DNA of 64,000 nucleotides from the NCBI GenBank assembly GCA_949825025.1, contig OX463781.1:44528317-44592316 (forward strand), given 5' to 3'. Of the stretch, positions 45,976-58,708 are shown piece by piece (position 1 is the stretch's first letter; every line of letters begins with the position of its first letter). The position numbers and the translations under genes were made by a program. This stretch comes from Siphlonurus alternatus (lineage: Eukaryota > Arthropoda > Insecta > Ephemeroptera > Siphlonuridae). The notes under the pieces are model-generated. The model was not told where the DNA came from, did not search any database, and saw only the letters and a program-made list of their open reading frames with translations.

Positions 45976-48045
45976 GTGGTGGTATTTAAACACCCCCCAG
46001 GATCAAACCCGAATTGAAATAAATTTTATCTTTTCTTCGCTATTAAACTCTTCTCTCATCTTTTCTCCTCTTATTTTGCACCATGTTAGAGGAAAAAAGA
46101 GGTGAAAAAGACGAGATTACGCCTTTTTTTCCTCTTCTTGAACATAAAATGTTAGAAATTTTATTTTAATTTCATCCTCACTTTGAGCGAAGAGGAAATA
46201 AGATGTGTTTTAAAGGTAAAAAGATTAGGTTTAGATGTGTAATAAAGGACGAGTTGAATTCGTAATTTTTCAACTAGGGCAGTTTATGATTTTTAATGTG
46301 TTTTTGATGTAATTATTTACGAGCATTTTTTTTTTAACATTTAATAACATGGTATGTACGCATTAAAAAAAATCGAATTCCGAAGTGCTCCTTCAGCAAT
46401 GACGATACAAATAAAGTTAATAAACAACATAATTCACTTCCTCTCTCTTTAAAATTCTTTATTTGATTGGGTCTCAAGATTAATTTCTCTACAGTATTAA
46501 TTTCATTTTTCTTCTTTCAACAAATCATTTATAATTCGTTCAGTTATATCGAGCTTTTTTTATTTTTTAACCCCATTTTATTTTACCATTACTACAAGTT
46601 ATATGTCAGAAATTCGGTTAGGAAACTCGCAAAAGTAAGCAGTTTTGTGCGCAATGAGCCGGAATAATTCGTCGCTTGACTTATACTTAACTTTTTTTTT
46701 TAGTGTCTGTTGCTGGTTTATATTTGTTTTTGTTTATACTTCATGCTTTACTTAAATATCGATTTCATTTTTTGTTTTTTGTGATATTTTTGATAGAATT
46801 TAAATTTGAAGCACGAAAGAAACAACTGTTTCATTCTTTAAAAAATGCAATTGACTCTTTAAGTTGAAGAAAATTGACTTGAGTATAGTGTGCATGATAA
46901 ATTCCTAGAAAACTTTTTTATTATTTATAATAATGATAGCAAAATGAAACAAATGGTAGAAAATCCTGTCATTATAATATATTTATAAAGGAATTGACAA
47001 TCGTCAGTACATTTTTTTCTATTGTAAAATTTTGTTTATTTATTAATTATAGAGCTGACACTACGACTGGAACATAACATTAATTATTTTTTGAATTTTT
47101 TTTTTTTTCCTCTACGTTAATGGCCCTTGAAATTTTAACCATCAAAATAAAATATTGAGATTAAAGTCAAAGTTTATTAATGATATTAATGGCTCATCCA
47201 AGAAAACTAAGTTTTGCTCACGTCAAGTTTCGAGCAGATTTTGAGCTCTTGGCTCTAAAATCTGCTCAGCCAGCTCTCGACTTTGACTTGCGAGAAAACA
47301 ATAGAAACCGCGCGATTTTGCTACAAGATCAAAATTATTCATTTGTGTTAGGTCTTAATGGTTTATATATATAAAGAATGCAACTATAATTTTTATTGAA
47401 ATTTTCTGTAGTAAGCATCAGTAGATGGTTGGTTTCAGATTCTGTATGAATCTCGCAAATCTGTGAATATGTTATGTACTTTTGCTTATCTCTGTACGTA
47501 GAAGGACGCTGACAAAGAGGCAATAAGCCTGTAAGTAGAGAGGCTCTGCATTGTGTCCAGCCTTCACATCTAGAGGCTTGAGCTGCTCAGAGCAACTTCA
47601 ACCGTCTGTGGTCTCTCTCGCCAGCCTGCCACCACGCAGTGAGGACCCTTGACTGACCTCTATTAAAGAACCCTACGCAGAGGAATATACGACCTATCGT
47701 AATTTAAAATCTTTGTACAGTACAGTACATGAATATTGCGTACGATATACCAACGTATGGGGTTTTATGGTTTTCCAAGTTGCAGGTTAGTAAGAAAACC
47801 AAAAAAAAAAAGTTCCAAATTTGTTAAATAATATTTCAACTCGAGGCTATAACAGCTTATATAAAAAATTGTGTGGCACTTGTGTGTGTGCATTGGTAGA
47901 TTTTTTATATAAATTTCTCAATATGTTTTATATTATTTTATAAACTTTCAAGAGGATGATGAACTAAAAACAATAGAACGGGATACAGTATTCCGGTTAT
48001 TAAATTCACATGCTTGCATCACTAATCATTATCAACATATATACA
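45976..48045. other. Intronic stretch without recognised elements
   Basis: AT-rich, several poly-T runs; nothing recognisable. Confidence 0.4.
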
Positions 48046-48047
48046 TA

Positions 48048-48383
48048 ATGGAGTATCGACCTCAATTTTTTTTATTGCAGAAATGGACAGAGCGTACAAA
48101 GTTATGCTACCCTGATTTATTTTCAGATTTTTTAGAGCCCGGGAAGTATTTTTAAAAAGTTATTGAAATTCCTTTTTTGTGACGTCATGCGGCGGCAAGT
48201 CCTATCTTTTTCTTAAGGAGCCGCGTCTCATGACGTCACAAAAAGAACTTTCAATAATTTTTTTGAAAATAGTTCCCGCGCGGGCTCTAAAAAATCTGGA
48301 AAAAATCAGGATAGCATAACTGGCATAACTTTGCACCCTCTATCCATTTCTGCAATAAAAAAAAAGTGAGGTTGATACTCCAT
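48048..48383. mobile_element. TA-flanked foldback, ends ATGGAGTATCGACCT
   Basis: TA lies on both sides (48046-48047 and 48384-48385). ATGGAGTATCGACCTCAATT and TTGCAGAAATGGACAGAG at the left are mirrored at the right by CCTCTATCCATTTCTGCA and GAGGTTGATACTCCAT. The centre holds TGACGTCATGCGGCGG and ATGACGTCACAAAA. Same family as 57761-58081. Confidence 0.88.
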
Positions 48384-48535
48384 TAGCAGGTAATAAGCTG
48401 TGAAATTAAAGCCGTATATGATATTAGTTTATAATATGAGTGTAGTGTGGAGTTTTGCAATGAAAATAATTTGAATTTTTCTTAAAATAGTGATGAACAA
48501 AAATTATAATTTATCATACAATGGAAAAATATGTA

Positions 48536-49310
48536 CAGGGTGTTTCATTACATTTGAACGATTTAAAGGGATAATTAAGGGATGAAGTTCGATGGTAATA
48601 TAGACGTGTCATACATCAAATTAAAGCTTACATTTTTACAAGTTCAAAATTCACATCATAAATGACATGTGTGGACTTATCTTTTTTTTTTTTTAGACCA
48701 AACGGAAACAAAAATGGGCCGAATTTTTTTTTAAGTATCGGCGTTAACATGAAATTAATGTCCCTATTAAATTCCTCATGGAGTGCAAGGTTGATGGGAG
48801 TGTTAAGTAATGCATTCGACCAGTTTTCGTTAGATCACCAAAGTAAAGCAGCGGAAAAGGCTGCATGAGAGATTCAGTCTTTAAGACGCCAGCATAAAAC
48901 GTCAGACGGTCAGAGAGAGCTGCATCAGAGCAATTTAGCTCATGCCGGATGATGCCGGAGAGCTTAGCAACGTGTTGTGAACTAGAGGTGCATCTGAACC
49001 TGTGCCAGGGTATCAATGGTGCTCATGAGCAGAACCTTGAGTTAATTGGTGTAATTAAACTTGTAATCAAGCCAGGATTTTTATAAGGACAGTTAATTTC
49101 ATGTTACCGCCGATACTTAAAAAAAAAATCGGCTCATTTTTGTTTCCGTTTGGTCTAAGAAAAAAACAAGTTCACACATGTCATTTTTGACGTAAATTTT
49201 GAACTTGTAAAAATGTAAGCTTTAATTTGATGTATGACACGTTTACATTACCATCGAACTTCATCCCTTAATTATCCTTTTAAATCGTTCAAATGTAATG
49301 AAACACCCTG
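48536..49310. mobile_element. TA-flanked DNA transposon relic, ends CAGGGTGTTTCATTAC
   Basis: The left terminal repeat CAGGGTGTTTCATTACATTT, GAACGATTTAAA extends about 230 bp (including AAACGGAAACAAAAATGGGC and TATCGGCGTTAACATGAAAT) and is mirrored at the right end. Flanking TA and CAGGG ends fit a Tc1/mariner-type element. The roughly 320 bp centre is GC-richer with a 90-codon reverse frame (48744-49016), but I do not recognise transposase motifs. Confidence 0.85.
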
Positions 49311-49612
49311 TATATATATTTTTTCTCTCTTATTAGCAAGTTCATGATTTTTAAATTTTCAAAGCTACCCAAACGCAGTGCCAGAAACTATTGTGGAATT
49401 TACCAGAGGAATTTTGCCATCAATAATTCACCCATTTCCCCATTCCTTTTAAAACAACATTTTGGGTCAGCAGCAGCTCTACACAAAACCGAAAACTAAA
49501 TTATCTTGTTTAGGTCCTGTGTAACTGAAAAATATTAGATTCCTTAATCTAAATCTATTGCCCCTTTGTTGATTATTATTTTTTAATTCAAACTAGAAAA
49601 CGTATTGAAATA

Positions 49613-49683
49613 ATAAATTCTAATATTCCATGTTGTCTTTGAGAACGATAAATTCTAATATTCCATGTTGTCTTTTGAAAACG
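49613..49683. repeat. Tandem duplication, about 2 x 35 bp
   Basis: ATAAATTCTAATATTCCATG followed by TTGTCTTT(T)GARAACG occurs twice in a row (49613-49647 and 49648-49683). Confidence 0.88.
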
Positions 49684-50190
49684 GAAAGAAGGGGAAGGGA
49701 AACTGCAGTAGTGCAGCAGCCAGCCCAACCAGCACAGATCGAATTACATTGCACCTGTCACGAGATATACGTTTACCTATATATTGAACGTGAGCATGGC
49801 AGTGGTATTAGCAGGAGAGATAGATGGTCGTAAACAAAGGAAAATTAGTTACCTTCATTATACAGTGGAATTAGACTCAATTTATTCTCATCAAAGTACT
49901 TGTTTTATAAATTAAATTACCTGCATGCACATTGCTTCATTAATATTATATAGAACATATAGAGTGTATCATTTTAAACATAAACAATTCATCGTTAATT
50001 TCATCTCCTGAAATGTAATTATATATTTCTACATTTTTAAATTATTGTAAAAAATATAATTATTTACAGTATGCTCTAACTTGTAAAAGGTCTGTTCTTA
50101 TATAAAATAAGATTCAGAATATTCTGCACTTTATCATAACATAGTTAGATTATAAAATTTGTCCGGATAATACATTTTTAACATTCTGTA

Positions 50191-50252
50191 TATTAACCTC
50201 ATATATATATATATATATATATGAGGTTAATATATATATATATATATATATA
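50191..50252. repeat. (TA)n run with hairpin TATTAACCTCAT/ATGAGGTTAATA
   Basis: TATTAACCTC and its inverse GAGGTTAATA bracket an AT run, followed by more TA repeats. Confidence 0.85.
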
Positions 50253-51282
50253 TGACATATGATGAAGACCCACGGATGTAAATACTTGGCATTCCAGCAC
50301 ACAAGCACGCACTGTATCTGGAGAAAAAGAAATTATCATAAATATACAGACCGTCTACTCCATTTGACGTTCTGTCAAGTGTGAAGAGTAGACAATTTAA
50401 TTTGCTCTTTTGTCGTTTAAAACGTTTTATTACTTTTTTGAGGTCTTTGATAACATTATTTCTGCTCCAAGTCTTGAAAGATATAAACTGTCTCTAGAAA
50501 TAATTTAAATAAACTTGTGTTTAAATAAATATTGTACAACAACAAGTTAACTTGGAGGAAATTTAAATGTTATTGACAAGATCAAGATCCGTGAAAACTT
50601 TATTAATGATATTAAAATAAATAAATAAAAAAATAACCATTTTCTATTAATTCTTGAACACTTCAGATAAACTATTTACAATAAATTTTATTTAAAAAGT
50701 ATTTTATCGCTATTAGTTACCACATTTATTACATAAATTTAATACGTAAATATAGTGATATGACAGATCCCTCTGTGTCTTATTGTATTACGAACTATAC
50801 TTGAAAAGTAAGCAATCGCTAGTCCCACAAAACCACCTGTTTGCGACAAGCTGTCAATCACAGCACGAGTGGTGTGGGACGTTCAGATTGCACCCTTGTC
50901 ACTCTTCTCATCAAAATATCCGACCCTTTCAGCCACTTCCCGTGGGTCCAATTTGACGCAATTCATGTGGTACGATATGAGGTGTTTCATTATTAAAAAC
51001 ACGATGAATGTTAAAAAAAATACAAAGTAAATATTGCTAATACCTACGTAGATATAATATTATATATCTTTGGTTTATATTCTACTATACAGTATATATG
51101 GCAAGTATACTTTATTGCAAGTAAACAAGTGTATAGCCATGTGTAACAAGAATTGTTTTATTTTTAGCAATCAATATATCGATATTATATAAATTTGATG
51201 CATATTATACTTTCAAATTTCAATGAGAGTGAATAAATATTGCTATAGCAGAGATTTGCTGAAAAAATTCTTTCCGTCTTAA

Positions 51283-51732
51283 GGCTTAACCTGAGAAATT
51301 TGGACGAAAAATTCGCTACAACAGATTTTCTTCAAATTAATTTGGTGGACTCACAACAATCGTCAAATTAGATCGGAATTTTTTCGGAATTTTTTAACCG
51401 TTGGTTTAATTATAATTAATTTATTTAAATGAGAATTTTGTATCCTTCCAATGTTAAATTTGTTAATTAGCATTGCAAAAGAACTATACAACAGATTCTT
51501 TTACTTTTTTTTTTTATTAAAACCTAATTTTTTAGACTATTTTTCTGAATTGTTTTCATATATTTTGAACCGTGGCGATGATCGTTTCCTATATGTGATG
51601 AGAAATGTGGCAACGTTCTCAAGGACTGTTGTCACCACCCCCTCCTAAAAATTTATGCGCATTCCAATGCAAACAGTGTTACCACTATAGCCACGCCTCT
51701 TGACCTTGTCAGACAAATTCTCAGGTTATACC
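51283..51732. mobile_element. TTAA-flanked foldback, ends GGCTTAACCTGAGAAATT
   Basis: TTAA at 51279-51282 and 51733-51736. The left end GGCTTAACCTGAGAAATTTG and right end CAAATTCTCAGGTTATACC are imperfect inverses. The interior is largely non-symmetrical, unlike the other foldbacks, so only the ends are conserved. Confidence 0.7.
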
Positions 51733-52319
51733 TTAAAGCTTGCGCCTACTGTACGAATTTAGTCATAAAAAAAAAGATCAGCAGAGACAGAGCGATCAGT
51801 CCAACACGTCCCACTATTATAATACCTTACCTTTATCAGGCTTATTACATATTTACGTAATTTGGAGAGTTGATAAACTACTGAGTGGGTATATCTATAT
51901 AAACATTAGTATCACTTTACAAAGTTTTTGTAGATGTTCTAAAATTCCATTTGGGTGCAAAAATAGTGAATTTAAAGACCAGTGAGCAAATTTTGTAGAC
52001 ATTTAATTTTGCAAAGTGGTTCAATGAATTGATGTTTATATATGAAAAAAAACACATAATATATTTCATGTCAACAAAAAAATCAATTTAACGTTTACGT
52101 AACCTAGTTTTCAGACCGTTAATAATGAACATTAAAAAAAGTAGCTTTAATATTGTTAATACATTTTATGTTATTTATATCCCCGAATCGAGCTTATTCA
52201 TAAAAAAAGTCATATACAATTTTGCACAATGACTCGAATTTTTCTTATCTTAGTTGATGTTGACACTTGTGATCAATAGACCGGCCTTCTAAATTTTCAC
52301 GCTAGAGTATTTTTCCATG

Positions 52320-52321
<2 letters not shown>

Positions 52322-52391
<70 letters not shown>
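52322..52391. repeat. (AT)n microsatellite
   Basis: About 70 bp of AT dinucleotides; another shorter (TA)n lies at 52539-52563. Confidence 0.97.
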
Positions 52392-52393
<2 letters not shown>

Positions 52394-53380
52394 TTTCTCA
52401 TGTCGAGTAGTGCTGGCACCTTCAATAAAACTTTCATAAAAATAAAAAAAAGTGTAGTGATAATTAAAAATGATTTAATCTCAAGCATGAAATCTACTTA
52501 TTAAAACTTGTTCTCATAGTCTGATGTTTATGATACGTTATATATATATATATATATATATATAGCTGATGTGGTTATTATATAATAACTATGTTACTGC
52601 ATCGTTTATTAAATGAATATTGTTTTACATAGTTTATGAGATGCATTCATTATGCTTAAAGTTTTAATGTTATAAAACCATAATTATTAAGTTAAAACTT
52701 TACTGTATTGTATGCTGCATGTAGAAAAGAAGCTTAAACAAACCAAAGCGATGTTCTTGCACTGTTAAACATTCTCAACACATTGCAGCATCTCGTATCG
52801 TTAAAATCTTCTAGCTACAGTCTCACTAACATAAAATTTGTACCGGAATAAGTGCTTTCTAATTGTTAATTCAAATGTAAAACATTACACGCAGAGAAGT
52901 TTATGAAAATAAAGACATTTCTGAATGAAAATTATATGGGTAGCTTTTTTTTCCGGTAGTAAAATTTGTGAAAGGATACTTACAATATATATAGCTTCAT
53001 CATAGGTCATGTAAGAAGGTACAGGATAAGGATGTTTATATATTTGTAAATTTTTGTTTCATCACGTCTCCTGATTGAAGTAGCTAATATTTTGGGTACG
53101 CTATATATACTTCTGAACACTAAGAAACTTTCGTAAATTTTTTTATCAAAAGATAGGAGGTTAAATTTGGCGAACGGTGATTCGAAAATCGCATTTGTTA
53201 AAAAATTGTTTAGAAAATAACTATTTCAACCGAAGAAATATATCCACGATTCCCGTAATTAAAATGGATAACAAAATAAAAAAACATATAGCTGCTATAC
53301 TAAAACTTGATATCAATTCTGCCATGAATAAACAGTATACTGGTAATACATGCACGCTTACCGATGTTGTTTTGTTTCAG

Positions 53381-53594
53381 TACGTGCGACTGGCGTACGA
53401 CACGCGTCCCGAGCTCATCATGCAGCTGTTTACGCGCGAGTGGGGCCTCGAGTTGCCCAAGCTGCTGCTGACCGTGCAGGGCGGCAAGGCCAATTTCGAG
53501 CTGCAGGCCAAGCTCAAGAAAGTCCTGCGCAAGGGTCTTCTCAAGGCCGCCAAGACCACCGGAGCCTGGATCTTCACCGGGGGCACCAACACAG
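53381..53594 (+). CDS. TRPM-family cation channel, internal exon (SLOG-like homology region)
   Basis: 214 bp exon. Acceptor TTTTGTTTCAG precedes TACGTGCGA, and donor GTGAGT follows ACACAG (phase 1; the split codon would be the Gly of the conserved GG-NTG). The 71 codons read [69 protein letters not shown]. This is the most conserved N-terminal block of TRPM channels, which lies in the nucleotide-binding-like cytosolic domain. The upstream exon at 43130-43334 joins in phase 0. The next exon (expected to start with a HVGDAL-like stretch) is not in the remaining 10.4 kb, so that intron extends beyond the window. No frameshift or stop is seen, and codon third positions are GC-rich. Confidence 0.95.
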
Positions 53595-54031
53595 GTGAGT
53601 CTTGTCGTGGTAGTGGATCCTTCCGTCCACACCCTATAATAGAACAGGTTACTTTACACTTGACGGGAAAATTACTAAAACTTTTAAAAAATGCAATATT
53701 ATTGCTAGAAGTCAGGTTATATACATATCCTGGTTGTAAGTTAAGTATTCTGACCTCCATTTACAAAATCGCTCTGAATTATAATGATAAAGGTTATATA
53801 CAAATCTTGCATTTCTTTAGGGAATAATTTTACTTTTGACTAAAAAAATAAATGGAGGAAAAATAATTTAAGTTATGCACGAACCAACAAAAATTAGGTT
53901 ATTTACAAAGATTTAAGGTTTTGTTTGGGGCACAATTTTTTAACGATTAATAAATTTAATATAAAGCTTATTATCGAGTGCCAAACGCAGATAGCAAACA
54001 CATAAATTTCGCATCATAAATATTTTAAATA

Positions 54032-54070
<39 letters not shown>

Positions 54071-55215
54071 GGGCGGCTCGTACTATAGTACTGCGGTACT
54101 GCAGCCCCCCCAGAAATTTTGGGAACAAACACACAATTAGAAATATCAAATAATCCTATAATTTTTCTGAACTTTCCAGCAAATTTTTATCAGTTCTAAC
54201 ATTTAAAATCATGAAATTTTTGCCGCTGCCGCGTAAATTTATTCCCTCAGCGCGCAGCGCTGCCCAGCGGAAGGTACTGCCACTACTAGCAGTAGCCCAA
54301 AGCAGTGTTCCCACCCTCATTCTCCTCCTCTTCAACTCCCACTCAAGCCGTGTGATTTTGGAGCGATCGGGGACTGTGCGATCGGCAGTACCCGCAAGCT
54401 CATTGGTTCTGTTGAACCAATGAGCTTGTGGTATTTGACATGCGGGAATAATTTTGAACAACACTTCGAAGACCTTTCCTGTAATATGGTTTCATTGAGC
54501 AGATTAACAAAATTTTAATTACATTCATCAGTGAATATACTAACAAAGATTGACTAATATAAATATATTGAAGCATCTGAGGAATGAAGACCAGCACTTT
54601 TATTTTACTTTAATAAAAATATGACTGTCCCAAAAGAACCAACACTTTTGTCTTTTGAAAATTAAGTGGTGCATGCATGTAAACAATCGTGAGATCTCAC
54701 GTTCGAACAACGACAACAACAGGTTTCTTACTAACCACGCAGTTAGCGCCAGTCTAACTCAATGGCACTAAACGTCGATCGAATTAATTAAGTGAGAAAT
54801 CTGGATAACTTAATTCGTTCGTGAATCGCGCCCATGTATTTTATTATAAATTATAAGTTTACCAGGAACAAGTCGATATATTATACATGGGAGCTATTTA
54901 TTTATTAATTATATATATTCACTACAGCATTTTATACCATTAATGTGAAAATTCAAACATAAAAATAAAACAATAAAACAAAAAAAAGTTGTAAAAGTGT
55001 ACGAGTATACAAAATATAAGAAAACGTTAACTACTCCAGGATGAGAAAATATATAGCTTATTTTCCCGGGTTTGCGTGTACCGGCAGTACATTATTTAGC
55101 ATGCAGCAAATATGCGATAGTAATCAAAGAAATATTGCATGGCTAAAAAAAAAAATAAAACAATAATAAAAAAATTGGGATCTTTGATCTGTTATACCGC
55201 TCGAGAGGGATTCTA

Positions 55216-55556
55216 GGAATTTTCGGTGTAAGACATTTCGGTGTAAGGAATGTTCGGTGTAAGCGTTCGGTGTATATTGACAACATGTACTGATCCGACT
55301 ATTGATATATATAGCATAAGTTCTTCTAGTTCTTCTAATTCTGACCTCAAATAGAAAAACTATTAATAAATTGAAAAACAATTACATTATTTTATATTTA
55401 ACAGTTTTATTAACGTTGCACCAAATTTTCCTTACGCTGAAAATTCCTTGCACCGAATCTTCCTTTCACCAAGATCTCTTTACACCGAAAGTTCCGTACA
55501 CCGAACGCTTACACTGAACATTCCTTACACCGAAATGTCTTACACCGAAAATGCCG
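55216..55556. repeat. Foldback built from repeated TTCGGTGTAAG units
   Basis: The left arm (55216-55274) has four TTCGGTGTA-type units with varied spacers, mirrored exactly in the right arm (from about 55496). Further, more diverged units (ACGCTGAAAATTCC, GCACCGAATCTTCC, ACACCGAAAGTTCC) lie between, so the element is both inverted and internally repetitive. Confidence 0.85.
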
Positions 55557-55675
55557 GATACCTGATAGGCGATGTAGAGGAGAACATTTTATTTTTTTTT
55601 TTTCGTAATTTTCATGACTGAGATTTTTTTAGCATTAGGTCAGCTGATCCGTGTTATCTCTACCTTAACAGGATT
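55557..55675. mobile_element. Half copy of the AGGTAAGGTAAC foldback family
   Basis: TACCTGATAGGCGATGTAGA, GGAGAACATTT, then TTTTCATGACTGAGATTTTT and TCTACCTTAA follow the right arms at 33067-33350 and 37062-37410. The left arm is missing. Confidence 0.7.
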
Positions 55676-56353
55676 ACGATTATTTTTTTCTCAATTAAAT
55701 AAATACTAATAATATTGAAATAATGTTTAATAATGCAATTTTTTCTTATATAAATTTCATTTTTTATTTTTTTATTAAATTTTGTCTTTAAAAATTTATA
55801 TTAGATTCTGGTTGTTGCCTAATTTTGTACATATTGTATATACCATGATCGATTTATTTGATGTTCATTATATACATTGCGTAAAAATTATACCAGACAT
55901 TCAGGTTTCATATTAACAATGCAGTTTGAATGCAGTTTGATTGACACTATTATTTAAAAAAAGGGCTTAAAACAATATTTATTTTTATATAAATATATGT
56001 TTCTTACCACGTGAAAGGACTTATGAATTAAAAAAAATAATTAAAAATTGGATATTATATTAAGTTTGAAACATTCAATCACGATTTCAAAAGGGCTCGC
56101 ATAAGTGCATGTCATAACAATTAAATTATAAATAAAATGCATGCATTTTTTTATTTTAGATAATTTCTGCTTCGTTGTTGAGAGCATTATTATATGATTT
56201 TGTCATAATTTTACCCTAAAAAAGGGGCGTGTCCTTAAAAAAAGTCGTGCCTGCGGCGGGCCATTGGGGGGCTCCGCCCCCCAAACCCCCCCATGATGTT
56301 CTGCGGGTCCCATGTCAGGCAGCACTCCCACGGAAAAGGGGCACGAGCCGCCC

Positions 56354-56396
<43 letters not shown>

Positions 56397-57000
56397 GTTT
56401 CACATCTGCAAATTAATACAATAGACGTATTAATAGTATTATATTGAAAAAGCGATGTTTCACTTGTCAAATGAAGTTAAAGATAAATGTATATGAAGTT
56501 AACGTTTATTGTTCCTCCATCAAGTCGATTCTCAAACCTACATACATAAATTACAAAAGAACAAAGAATAATTTTTTGTGCCTTAATTAAATCTGAGATT
56601 TTTTTTTTTTTTTTTTTCACTCAAAAGAAAATTAAATTTAATTTTTGTCGGCGTAAAGAATTCGCCATTTTTCAAGTTTTTATTGTTGGATGGGCTAAAA
56701 GCTAAAATTACTTTAGCATAACCTTCTATTTATACTTCTTTTGTCTGTGAAAAACATTATATTTGCGTGAGACGCGTAATAAAGAGAAAACGTTGTGTGT
56801 AGAACAGATAATTTAATAAAATAATTTAAATTCTGTGTTAAAACATATAGCATTTAAATTGAAATATATTTTTATATCTGACCTGTACTGTTCTAATAGT
56901 TATAGTTGGGTTATTACTTCAATGAATCTCCTGTTATAATGTGACAAATTTTAAACGTGTTGTCCATAATTTATATAATATTTTACGAATTTGTTCGTTG

Positions 57001-57040
57001 TAACACATTGTAAAGTTTTTTTTTTTTTTTTTTTTTTTTT
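57001..57040. repeat. Poly-T tract
   Basis: About 30 consecutive T residues starting near 57010. Confidence 0.9.
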
Positions 57041-57069
57041 CTCTTTTTAATGGAGGTAATGTACATGAT

Positions 57070-57607
57070 AATGGGGAATTCTCCTACATTTATTTTAATT
57101 TTTTTTCGGATGCCTTGAAATTAAATGTCCTAAAACAAAAAAGTTTCAATTTTCAAAATTGGTGGCATGGGAATTTTTTAAAAATCTTCCTCTTTTTGAA
57201 TTTAGCGCCAAAACGTGACGTAGAAACTGCCTAGCAGGCAAAATTTTCCGGCAATAAATTTGTATTTTTGATTATCACTCTTAAAGTAAACTGATATTAG
57301 AGAAAAAACTATTGATGGGTAGAAAGCCTGCTGATTTTGATCGTGTTACTAAAATTAATAGCCAATGACTCCTTGACGCTCAAACTATGATATCAGGCAG
57401 TTGTTGTGTGTTAACTAGGGAGTTTCTAAGTCACAATTTTCAGGTTTGCGCGCGGGTTGCATACTTTGCCCCTATTCTAATAATCCCTTCTGAGTCCCCA
57501 AATTTGAGTTAATAAAGTTGAAACTTAAGTCAAACTTATTGTTAATATGTACCCTATCATAATATAGTAGTTAAATTAAAATTTGAGTTGTAAGAGAATT
57601 CCCCATT
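57070..57607. mobile_element. Inverted-repeat element, ends AATGGGGAATTCTC
   Basis: AATGGGGAATTCTCCTACAT at the left corresponds to the inverse of GTAAGAGAATTCCCCATT at the right; similarity fades inward. The centre contains AACGTGACGTAGAAACTGCC. No coding part; duplication unclear. Confidence 0.7.
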
Positions 57608-57760
57608 GTTTTCTGTCTTGTTTTTTTTTATGTTGAGTACTTGAACCCTTTGTACTTCTGATTAGCATTGGAAAATAAACTAAATTAAAATATATTTATA
57701 TAATATATATTAAAATTTTTGCACTGTAATAAAGGCATTTCATTTACAACAAAGACCATA

Positions 57761-58081
57761 ATGGAGTACCGACCTTAATTTTTTTTATTGCAGAAATGGA
57801 TAGAGGGTGCAAAGTTATGCTACTCTGATTTTTTTCAGATTTTTAGAGCCCGGCAACTATTTTTTAAAAATTACTGAAAGTGCAGAAAAAGTGCCGCCTC
57901 TTGCCGCCTCTCTTAATAAAAGATAGGACCCAAAAGGGACGTGGATTCGAACCCGACCTCGCCAAAACTTTTTAGTAATACTTCCCGGTCCCTAAAAAAT
58001 CTGAAAAAAATCAGGGTAGCATATAACTTTTCATCCTCTATCCATTTCTGCTATAAAAAAATTTTGAAGTCGATACTCCAT
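57761..58081. mobile_element. TA-flanked foldback, ends ATGGAGTACCGACCT
   Basis: TA at 57759-57760 and 58082-58083. Same family as 48048-48383: ATGGAGTACCGACCTTAATT and TTGCAGAAATGGATAGAGGG mirrored by CCTCTATCCATTTCTGC and GTCGATACTCCAT. The centre differs from that copy and holds a reverse-strand GGGTTCGAATCC word (57941-57952), resembling a tRNA B box, without the rest of a tRNA. Confidence 0.88.
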
Positions 58082-58289
58082 TATACTTATTATACTACTG
58101 TATATTATTATATAGTCTCAGTAGTTATACTCACACTTTTCATATAATATAATGATTGAAGAATGTTACTTGCATTGACATCTTGAAATACTAAAACATT
58201 TGCGTTCACACGGTGGCAGAAGGTGAGTTTCATAGACTGCTCGCTGTGAAGCCCCTGTGAGTAGGAGGGTCGCGACGGTGAGCGCTTAA

Positions 58290-58708
58290 AGGTGAACTGA
58301 AGGGATTGCTTTTTTTTCCATTAGGGAACCTTATATTACCTATCCCATCCATCTGCACTAATTTTTTCATGGCTGACACTTATTGTGCTGCTGTAGGACA
58401 ATTAGGGAAAAAGTGAAGTTGTGACGTATCAGCGACGGTTGGTTGACTTAAAACTCGCCGCCGTGAAAAAACACACGATCGACCGCGGAAACTGCCGAGG
58501 GAACGGCGATCGGCTCGCGATCGCCACTCTCTCGGCAGTTTCCGCGGTCGCTCGTGTGTTTTTTCACGGCGGCGAGTTTTAAGTCAACCAACCGTCGCTG
58601 ATACGTCACAACTTCACTTCACAGCCATGAAAAAATTAGTGCAGATGGATGGGATAGGTAATATAAGGTTCCCTAAAGGGAAAAAAAAGCAATCCCTTCA
58701 GTTCACCT
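58290..58708. mobile_element. TTAA-flanked foldback, ends AGGTGAACTGAAGGG (copy C)
   Basis: TTAA at 58286-58289 and 58709-58712. Near-identical to copies A and B at 45 kb, but here the right arm lacks the roughly 40 bp segment that copy A lacks in its left arm, so C looks like A in the opposite orientation. Confidence 0.93.

Larger units (their letters stand above)
49320..51278. other. Intronic stretch with minor repeats
   Basis: Contains the tandem duplication at 49613, the AT hairpin at 50191 and otherwise nothing recognised. Confidence 0.4.
43335..53380 (+). other. TRPM intron, 10,046 bp
   Basis: Bounded by donor GTGATT and acceptor TTTTGTTTCAG. Both neighbouring exons meet in phase 0 and the joined protein (PHPSKAQ then [10 protein letters not shown]) is continuous with the family. 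The intron carries at least seven inverted-repeat elements, listed separately; none appears to have hit a splice site. Confidence 0.88.
54068..56356. mobile_element. 2.3 kb hAT-like element with CAGGGGCGGCTCGT ends, inserted in (AT)n
   Basis: A perfect 14 bp terminal inverted repeat: CAGGGGCGGCTCGT at the left and ACGAGCCGCCCCTG at the right. It is flanked on both sides by (TA)n (54034-54067 and 56357-56394), so an 8-bp duplication would be hidden in the microsatellite. CAGGGG ends fit hAT. No transposase frame is present. Inside are the hairpin AAGCTCATTGGTTC/GAACCAATGAGCTT (about 54394-54427), a CGGTGTAAG foldback (55216-55556) and a half copy of a TTAA foldback (55557-55675). Confidence 0.88.

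Noticed and set aside
45028..46105. Several small ATG frames with MKKLVQMDGIGNIRF and LKLAAVKKHTSD text
   Set aside because: They occur in both orientations within the AGGTGAACTG foldback arms and recur at 58.3 kb; they are repeat shadows, not genes.
53300..53760. Reverse-strand frames of 110 and 127 codons
   Set aside because: Antisense shadows of the GC-rich TRPM exon at 53381-53594.
57933..57963. tRNA-like GGGTTCGAATCC on the reverse strand
   Set aside because: Only a B-box-like word and a short GAGGTCGG context; no acceptor stem, D arm or anticodon arm can be formed around it, and it lies in the centre of a foldback.
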